NCBI GenBank assembly: GCA_026770615.1
Contig: MU631328.1
Coordinates: 614,573-627,780 of the forward strand
From: Pavlovales sp. CCMP2436
Taxonomy: Eukaryota > Haptophyta > Pavlovophyceae > Pavlovales
DNA: 13,208 bases
Reading direction: 5' to 3'
Positions 7,716-13,208 of this stretch are shown here, one piece after another. Each line of letters begins with the position of its first letter. Within the stretch, counting starts at the first letter, position 1. Below the pieces are notes generated by a model. The model ran no database searches, was not told where the DNA came from, and worked only from the letters and a program-made list of their open reading frames with translations. The translations under genes and the position numbers were made by a program.

Positions 7716-7971
7716 GCGTGTCGAACACGCCACTCACTCTGATTTTAAAACACTGATTTAAAAATAAAACACCTCGTGCGCGTTGGTGGGTGTGGCTTTC
7801 AGCGTCCGTCTCCGACTTAATGCTCTTTGCCAGCGTCTGCGTCTTCATGCCTGCTGCGCTCGCCGCCGTCTTGGGGGCAATTGCTGGAATAGGCGGCGTG
7901 TCTTTCCTTCGCACCAATTTCACCTCGTTTTCGGTTTTAAAAATCACGAGTGAGTGGCGTGTTCGACACGC
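7716..7971. repeat. Inverted repeat with palindromic ends in the divergent promoter
   Basis: Arms 7716-7751 and 7934-7971 are reverse complements at about 36 of 38 aligned positions, separated by 182 bases. Each arm carries GCGTGT and ACACGC halves around CGA or TCG (7716-7730 and 7957-7971), a hyphenated palindrome of operator type, followed by CACTCACTC or its complement and a TTTTAAAA-like AT block. The arms point toward the two genes, so each gene has one copy in the same relative orientation. Confidence 0.85.
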
Positions 7972-8021
7972 GAGCCCTTAGACACGCGTTTGACCTGCTC
8001 GCCGACCTGCCCGCCGAACCC

Positions 8022-8081
8022 GTCGCGCAGCCTACCGCGCAGCCTGCCGCGCAGCCTACCACGCAGCCCGACGCGCAGACT
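8022..8081 (+). repeat. 12-bp tandem repeats beside the helicase start
   Basis: Five units of the type RCCGCGCAGCCT read as V/T/A-A-Q-P in the helicase frame directly before its ATG. That frame is open back to a TAA at 7938 but has no ATG, so this is probably 5' UTR unless an upstream exon or non-AUG start is used. Confidence 0.8.
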
Positions 8082-9112
8082 TCGTCGCCAAGCACCATGA
8101 TGCTGCGACCTTACCAGCAGCGCATCGTCGACATTGTGGCCGAGAAGAGCACGATCGTAGTGCTGCCAACTGGCGCAGGCAAGACGCTAATTGCAGCTGG
8201 GGTGGCTCTACGGCTGAAGTGCCCAACACTCTTCCCCGTACCGACCTGTCTCCTTGTGTCGCAGCAGGCGGCAGCCTTTCGCGAGTGGAGCGGCCTCGGC
8301 GTCGTGGAGCTTGTTGTCGGCGGTGCGGTTGGTTCCCTCGCTGCCTTCGACGTATTGGTCTCGACTCCCAAAGCCTTCGAGTCTGCGCAGGCGCGCGACG
8401 GCTTGCGCCTCGGCTGAGCGAGCTTCGGGCTCGTCGTGTGGGAAAAGGTACACCATGTTCTCAAAGAGCACCCGTACCGCACGCTCGCCAAGAGCCTCCT
8501 GCGTTCTGGCGCAGAGCCGCGCACACTCGGACTATCCGCCTCCCTCACTTACGCCGTCGGGGCTCCCAAGGTCGCAGCCGCGGTGCAACGGCTCTGCGAA
8601 GAGCTCCGCATTGTCGCTCTTGAGACCGCCACCGAGCTGGAGCTCAAGCAGGGCGGGTACCACGCGTCGAAGCTCTCCGCTGACGTGCGCGAGGATGCCA
8701 TCCCGTCGGCGTTCGACGCGCGGCTTGTCCCTGCGGCTGCACGCAAACCGCACCTGTTGACGGCGACCTTCTTCGAGCGCTTGCACACTAGCGCGGCGAC
8801 GCATTTCGCATTACGGCTCATCTCAACTATCCGCGCGCTCGAGGAGGCCGCAGCAGAGCAGGTTCCCGACTTCAAGTCTCCTCTGCAGCGCCTCCCGCCC
8901 AGGGAGTGGGGCCTGTTCGCCAGCCGGCTCGGGCCTCGCAGCGCCCGCTGTGCAGAGCTCGAGCATTGGTACGAGGCGCTAAAACTGATCGTCATCAGGT
9001 AAATAAAAAATTATAAAGCGACAGCTGCCAAGCTGTAACTTCCTTTATCCCGATCTGACACTGTGCCCCTTTATCGTTGTCTTTGAACCCCCCCCCCCTC
9101 CCCCCCCCCCCC

Positions 9113-9570
9113 AAAAACGTACGGATTCCGAGCGTCCTGCCGAAAGGAGGGGAGGGGCAGCTCGTGTGTGTGTAGTGGGGGGGGGGTCGCGTAATGCCAC
9201 GAAATTTCGATTGAATATAAACTTAGAACACATATAAACGTACGGATTCCGTGCCTCCCGGCAAAAGCTCCAACTGCCGAGCTGCGACTCTCTATATCCC
9301 AATCTGACATTTTTTCAGTGGTGGTCATGCAGCTCAGGCACAGCTGAAGATTTGCTGGAACGGCGGATTCACTTGCGAAAGTGACGTCGTTATGAACCGA
9401 CAACGATGAGAGGACTCGAGCGGAATAAATTAAACATAGTGTCCCTGATATGGTCTTTTGAAGCAGTCTTTTTAACACCCCCCCACCCAGAAACAAAAAC
9501 GTACGGATTCCGAGCGTCCCAGCAAACGCAACTACTGCCGAGCTGTGTCTTCCCATCGCAGCTGGTGCGT
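9113..9570 (+). repeat. ACGTACGGATTCCG repeat family in intron 1
   Basis: Copies start near 9113, 9236 and 9496. The second and third continue through GCAAA, CTGCCGAGCTG and a C/T-rich end; a partial fourth (9016-9062) holds only the second half, ending in TTTATCCCGATCTGACA, which the 9236 copy matches as TATATCCCAATCTGACA. The unit is roughly 75 bp. Confidence 0.75.
9364..9424 (+). repeat. Hairpin-bearing dispersed repeat, copy 1
   Basis: Shared with 12497-12555: CGGATTCACT, a small hairpin, then GTGACGTCGTTATGAACCGA, and CTCGAGCGGA at the end. The hairpin here is CACTT-GCGA-AAGTG. Confidence 0.75.
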
Positions 9571-10022
9571 CCCCCTAGAGTATTATTAATATGAATACGT
9601 CATCAGCTGGGAGGCTGCGGAAGACGCTGCGACAGAGTTCCTACGTATGACTGGCGTTGAGGCAGCGGGCGAGGCTGCGTGGCCCGCGAGCGCGCAGGCA
9701 GCGAAAGGATGCTTCTGGGCTGCGTGCGCCAGCTCGCATCCGCGCTTCGAAAACCTCCTCGATGTGCTGCGCTACAAGCTCGACGCAGCGCCCGACGAGC
9801 AGCCGTTTCGAGGGATTGTCTTCACAGAGCAGCGCGTCATGACACACATCCTCCAGCACATCATAGCTTCATCAGACCTCTCTTGCAGGATGCGCAGTGC
9901 GTGCTTGTATGCGGCGGGGTCACCAGCGACGCCGTCGTTGGGAATCTCAAAATCGGAGGCCTCATCACGGACCAGAGACTTCGCGGCGGGTCGCACGAAT
10001 TGCTGGGCTCATCGCGACCGTG

Positions 10023-10117
10023 GTGAGTGCGATGATATTCCAGCTGATATAATTTCCAGCTGATATCATCTCCAATGGATATTCATTCCTGATATCCCTA
10101 TCCTCTTCTGATATTAG
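10023..10117 (+). other. Helicase intron 2 (95 nt)
   Basis: Donor GTG|GTGAGT and acceptor GATATTAG|GTCGCA. The join gives LIATV-VAEEGMDIPAANC, the canonical motif V of this helicase family. The intron is built from repeated CCAGCTGATAT-like words and echoes part of the following exon. Confidence 0.9.
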
Positions 10118-10222
10118 GTCGCAGAGGAGGGAATGGATATTCCAGCTGCCAACTGCGTGATTCGCTTCGACCCGATGCACCACGCCGTCAGCTTTTGCCA
10201 AGGGCGTGGCCGCGCTCGCCAG

Positions 10223-10364
10223 GTATAGCTGCTGCTGCTGCTGCGGTTGCTGCTGCTGCTGCTGCTGGCTGGCTGGCTAGCTGGCTACTGCTGGCTGCTG
10301 CTGGCTGCTGCTGCTGCCATTAATCATGTTAACATGACGTGATATATGCTTTATATTACGCCAG
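10223..10364 (+). other. Helicase intron 3 (142 nt) with CTG/GCTG microsatellite
   Basis: Donor GCCAG|GTATAG and acceptor ACGCCAG|GAGAAC. The splice falls between codons and gives QGRGRARQ-ENCSFVVLAQR, as in relatives. About 10228-10318 is an impure CTG and CTGG repeat that occupies most of the intron. Confidence 0.9.
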
Positions 10365-11803
10365 GAGAACTGCAGCTTTGTCGTCCTCGCCCAGAGGGTC
10401 GACAGATCAGTTGAGTTCCCCGCCGAAATGGAGCGCGAGCAGCTCCGGCTCGTCGGTGTTGAGGCGCGCGTGCTGGCAGACTTGCCCGTTGGTGGAAAGG
10501 AGGCCGCTGCAGCCGCTGCTCGCCGGGCTGCTGCCGAGCGAGAGGCGCAGCTGGACCGAGAGCGGACGGCAACGCAAGCCCTCAAATCCGCCGCGGTCAA
10601 GCCCAACGCCACTGCGCTCGGCATGCTCATGGAATACTGCAAAAAGACCAAGATTGACCTGGGGACGAAAGATCGCCAGCAGACCAGCGGGCACGGATGG
10701 ACGGTGGACCTAGTGTACGAGTCGGTCCTCCGCCGGGTGGAGGCAACGGGAGCGGCTGACAAGAAAGCGAAAGCCAAGAGCATGGCTGCCGCTGACCTGC
10801 TCAAGGCGCTCCAGGTGGCGTAGTCGAGGCTGGCTGCCACCAAATACGACACCTCTGTGTGCCACTACTCCGCTGGCCGCACCTCAACTATGGTCGGCCA
10901 CCAGTGCGCTGACTCTGCATAGGCGCCAGTCAGCCCTTCATGAACATGCACACTCCACACCTATGCATTTATATATCGTCACATTGCTTCCATGCCAGCT
11001 GAGTATGAGGGTTGCGAGCCTTATATTATATTTGCCGCGTCGATTATGAAGTTAAAACGCGAATCAAATAGTCAACAGTATAATATTTTATCAATATGTA
11101 GGCAGTCTGATATGCAAATAACAAACTAAGTTGCATAATACTGCTTTAGTCATATAAACACTTCTTCTTTTTACGTCAAGCCGATCCATCACTATTATTT
11201 CTTATTAGAAGAATTTGGCAAGGCGCAGCGCAGCCCCTATTAGGAGCCAGCCGCCGTGGGCTTGATATGCTTACCTGCGGTAGTACGTGCAGTAAAGCCA
11301 GTTCAACCCGGAGCTAGTGGTTTACCCGGATTCGTCCAAGCGAATGCAGAAAGTGGTAATACATTTCTGTTTTACACATAACGGACGGGAACAATTGTAT
11401 ATTTGTTGTCGACCATGCATATAGCTTTGCCATGAGTATCAGTGCCGTCACAAAATAGCGAACTGGACCAGTGTCACGGCTCGTATGGCAGTATGATTAG
11501 ACACGCCCCGCCGGCCAGCGCAGTTAATATCACATAGATATAGTCCAAATTGATTCGAGGCATGTTTCTCGATATGCATCTTTGTTCAACTAGAAATTTA
11601 CACACAGGCAGGCTCAGGCGCCGGCATGCAGAACGCAGACGATGACTCGGAAGCTACGACTAGATCTCGTCAGATTACGCTCATCGACGGCTATACTTGA
11701 TAACCTCGACATCGATATACATTGTCATGAAATTTGACACCTGGGTCAGGAGCCAGCCGGTGCCGCCGCGTCCCGGTCCTGTAATGGCGCGGCGTCGCGA
11801 GGC

Positions 11804-11832
11804 GGGGCGGACGGGGCGGGGGCGGGGGGGGG
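11804..11832 (+). other. Potential G-quadruplex motif
   Basis: Four G-runs of at least four bases (11804, 11813, 11818 and 11824) with loops of one to five bases meet the usual G4 pattern. No adjacent gene is evident. Confidence 0.5.
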
Positions 11833-12095
11833 CTCTTAATGCGGATAGTGATAATAGGCTCGTGTGCTTTCAAGCTGCCAGTTTGAAGAAGCACGTAGTG
11901 TAAGTATCTAGATTAACGTCCGTCACCTGACAGGTCTCCACCGGACCCAAGCGTTGAGAACACACTCGGATCAAGGGACCTTTGCAGAGCACACGGATAC
12001 CGTCCTCACCGGAAGTTACATACGAAAAAAAGAAAAGAAAAAAAAGAGTCACCTCGCCCATTATCGGCGCGGCGTCGAGAAGGCCGACGTCGCAG

Positions 12096-12176
12096 GCGAG
12101 CAGCCAACTATCATATTTTATATAATGATAAATTAAAGTATCAGAATCATTTTATATAGATGGCGAGCAGCCAACT
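12096..12176 (+). repeat. Direct repeat GGCGAGCAGCCAACT around an AT-rich core
   Basis: The 15-mer occurs at 12096-12110 and 12162-12176. Between them is an AT-rich stretch with ATCAT...ATGAT inverted symmetry just after the first copy. The pattern could be a small insertion flanked by a target duplication, or a local tandem duplication. Confidence 0.55.
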
Positions 12177-12315
12177 GTTTGGACAAGGGTGTAAGGGCTG
12201 GCAACTCAGGCTTCCTTATATTTCAACCGTGTTTACAAATTTCTGAAGCGAGAGCACGTCCATCCTTCTAATTATAAGCTCTGAGCACCCAATAAACAAA
12301 ACGTCCTTGTTTTGG

Positions 12316-12347
12316 GAGCGCCCACCACCACCACCATCATCATGTTT
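12316..12347 (+). repeat. 32-bp direct repeat, copy 1 (copy 2 at 12933-12964)
   Basis: GAGCGCCCACCA, then CACC/ATC triplets, ending CATCATCATGTTT. It matches 12933-12964 at 31 of 32 bases, and both are followed by ATAT-rich DNA. Confidence 0.8.
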
Positions 12348-12496
12348 CATATAATGATTATAACGAGTATGATCAGATTCAATAACGATTACAATAAATA
12401 GAGTAATAAATAAGAATATTTATAATATTTATGGTTGTGAGCTGCCTGTCGGAACGCCCGCGGTGGATGTTCATGATAATTTACTACAATTTACTA

Positions 12497-12555
12497 CGGA
12501 TTCACTCCTCGGAGTGACGTCGTTATGAACCGAGGATGACGGAGTCTCGAGCGGA
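12497..12555 (+). repeat. Hairpin-bearing dispersed repeat, copy 2
   Basis: Partner of 9364-9424, sharing GTGACGTCGTTATGAACCGA and the CTCGAGCGGA end. The hairpin here is CACTC-CTCG-GAGTG, so one base pair has changed on both sides relative to copy 1. Confidence 0.75.
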
Positions 12556-12657
12556 TATATATATATTATTATTTACTATTATTATGATATTTTATTGGTA
12601 GTTTCAAAATCATTATTTTCCTGCTGGATCGCCCGCGGTGTTTATCGCGCGTGATGG

Positions 12658-12658
12658 A

Positions 12659-12695
<37 letters not shown>
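12658..12695. repeat. ATT trinucleotide microsatellite
   Basis: About twelve ATT units in a row in an AT-rich stretch. Confidence 0.9.
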
Positions 12696-12698
<3 letters not shown>

Positions 12699-12932
12699 AT
12701 TGATATTATTAGTATTAATTTATTATTCTGTTATTTCGTATCCCTCTCTAGCACCCCCCCCCCTCCTTCCTCCCTATGTGACCCCTTTAACCCCTAGTAA
12801 TTTAACTACTAAATCTTATCATGAAAGCCACCTCCCTCAACACTCAAGGTGTTTGCGGGTGTGTTGAAGGGTCATACTAACTAACTAAGCTTACAGGTAC
12901 AGAATGACCTTACAGCATGACCTTACCTGCTA

Positions 12933-12964
12933 GAGCGCCCACCATCACCACCATCATCATGTTT
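12933..12964 (+). repeat. 32-bp direct repeat, copy 2
   Basis: Matches 12316-12347 with one base different. It ends eight bases before the 112-bp repeat copy C. Confidence 0.8.
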
Positions 12965-12971
12965 ATATTAC

Positions 12972-13083
12972 TGATAGGGATTCAAGCTGGCGTCTGACTG
13001 TCCTGGAAGTTGTGCTGGTCTGAGCGCTGCGTCGCCCATTGCCTGCTGCGTGCCTTAGTCGGCTGCGCTGGCTTAGGCGCCAC
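12972..13083 (-). repeat. 112-bp dispersed repeat, copy C
   Basis: Third member of the family at 5601-5712 and 6020-6131, full length with only a few substitutions (TCCTGGAAGTTG in place of TCTGAATGTTT, GGCTTAGG for GGCTTGGG). The flanks differ from those of the other copies, so the family is dispersed rather than part of a larger duplication. Confidence 0.85.
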
Positions 13084-13208
13084 CGCCCATCATATTTATA
13101 TAATAATTAGGACCTTACCTGTCAGACCTCCCGCGGTGGATATCGCGCTCAATGGTGCCGTCCCGGTTGTAGTCACGCCCACCTAGCATTACTGCGGGGG
13201 GTGGGGGA

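Larger units (their letters stand above)
7475..8096. promoter_or_regulatory. Shared divergent control region
   Basis: About 620 bp separate the two divergent ATGs. The stretch holds no gene I can support, although a minus-strand frame stays open by chance through its repeats. It contains 12-bp tandem repeats next to both starts, a pair of inverted arms around 7716-7971, and a cluster of TTGACC motifs. A bidirectional promoter is inferred from the geometry; I see no clear TATA box. Confidence 0.55.
8999..9606 (+). other. Helicase intron 1 (608 nt), repeat-filled
   Basis: Donor ATCAG|GTAAAT and acceptor TCATCAG|CTGGGAG. The join yields LIVIS-WEAAEDAATEFL in the frame that leads to motif IV. 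The intron holds C-runs (about 9088-9112), at least three copies of a repeat beginning ACGTACGGATTCCG, and a 61-bp repeat shared with 12497-12555. It is far longer than the other introns here. Confidence 0.8.
8097..10823 (+). pseudogene. Dicer/RIG-I-type DExH helicase with C-terminal dsRBD, four exons, disrupted
   Basis: Exons 8097-8998, 9607-10022, 10118-10222 and 10365-10823. Superfamily 2 motifs appear in order: LRPYQQ (residues 3-8), motif I PTGAGKT (24-30), VPTCLLVSQQ, FDVLVSTPKAFE, motif II at VVWEKVHHV, motif III LGLSASL, motif IV RGIVFTEQR, motif V VAEEGMDIPAANCVIRFD and motif VI QGRGRARQ, then NCSFVVL. This order and wording place it with the Dicer/RIG-I/FANCM helicases. An Ala/Arg/Glu-rich helix follows, then a dsRNA-binding-domain-like end (NATALGMLMEYCKK, final KKAKAKSMAAADLLKAL). 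No RNase III, PAZ or CARD is visible. The ATG at 8097 has CACCATG context. Lesions are an in-frame TGA at 8415 (codon 107), motif II reading EKVH instead of DExH, and a frame shift between 9998 and 10005. Intact splice sites suggest recent decay or sequence errors. Confidence 0.8.
12455..13158 (+). repeat. CCCGCGGTG repeat, three copies
   Basis: CCCGCGGTG starts at about 12457, 12632 and 13130; the last two continue into TATCGCGC. In each case AT-rich DNA surrounds the GC-rich core, suggesting remnants of one repeat family. Confidence 0.6.
10824..13208. other. Gene-poor right region with dispersed repeats
   Basis: I find no supported gene. The region is AT-rich with short GC islands and includes ATT and AT microsatellites, a G-run block and several short dispersed repeats listed separately. 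The first few hundred bases are presumably the helicase 3' flank. Open frames are short and look random. Confidence 0.55.

Noticed and set aside
7404..7947. Minus-strand frames (109 and 172 residues) across the divergent promoter
   Set aside because: They run through the tandem repeats, the inverted arms and the methyltransferase coding exon in the wrong frame; Pro/Ser/Arg repeats reflect the 12-bp units.
8097..10823. Full-length Dicer
   Set aside because: The frame ends at a stop right after a dsRBD-like end, with no RNase III or PAZ sequence before it and none seen in the following 2.4 kb.
5601..13083. CRISPR array made by the 112-bp repeats
   Set aside because: Copies are long, few and hundreds to thousands of bases apart, without regular spacers or cas genes, in eukaryotic DNA.

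Overview
The window looks like nuclear DNA of a microbial eukaryote, most likely an alga. The evidence is two multi-exon genes with GT-AG introns whose splice phases match, GC-rich coding islands in AT-richer, repeat-laden DNA, a tRNA-derived SINE-like head, a fold-back element and many microsatellites. A haptophyte or similar alga would fit, but nothing here fixes the lineage.

Layout. Bases 1-2790 hold no gene I can support; the stretch is AT-rich at the left end and GC-rich from about 1200, with short tandem and inverted repeats. Bases 2799-3629 carry a C-terminally truncated OTU-protease-like ORF (minus) between short inverted repeats, followed by a 2 x 48 bp tandem repeat and a tRNA-like SINE head (minus, about 3682-3755). 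Bases 3811-4329 encode a small protein with a mitochondrial-type presequence and one membrane segment. Bases 4560-4980 are a nested inverted-repeat (fold-back/MITE-like) element containing a 31-bp-stem hairpin. Bases 5600-6131 hold two copies of a 112-bp dispersed repeat; a third is at 12972-13083.

The core is 6351-10823, a head-to-head gene pair. On the minus strand, a two-exon gene encodes a 323-residue BMT5-like (DUF2431) Rossmann methyltransferase whose C-terminus looks like a Z-alpha (Z-DNA/Z-RNA-binding) winged helix. On the plus strand, a four-exon gene encodes a Dicer/RIG-I-type superfamily 2 helicase ending in a double-stranded-RNA-binding domain, with no RNase III or CARD visible. 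The about 620 bp between their ATGs contains a mirror-image inverted repeat with a short palindrome in each arm, TTGACC motifs, and matching 12-bp repeats beside both starts. I infer that the pair could be a co-regulated sensor/effector module for non-self or unusual nucleic acid; the function is not demonstrated. The helicase copy has an in-frame TGA, a degenerate motif II and one frameshift, so it may be a recent pseudogene or contain sequence errors.

Bases 10824-13208 are gene-poor and rich in AT microsatellites and dispersed repeats, one family of which is shared with helicase intron 1.
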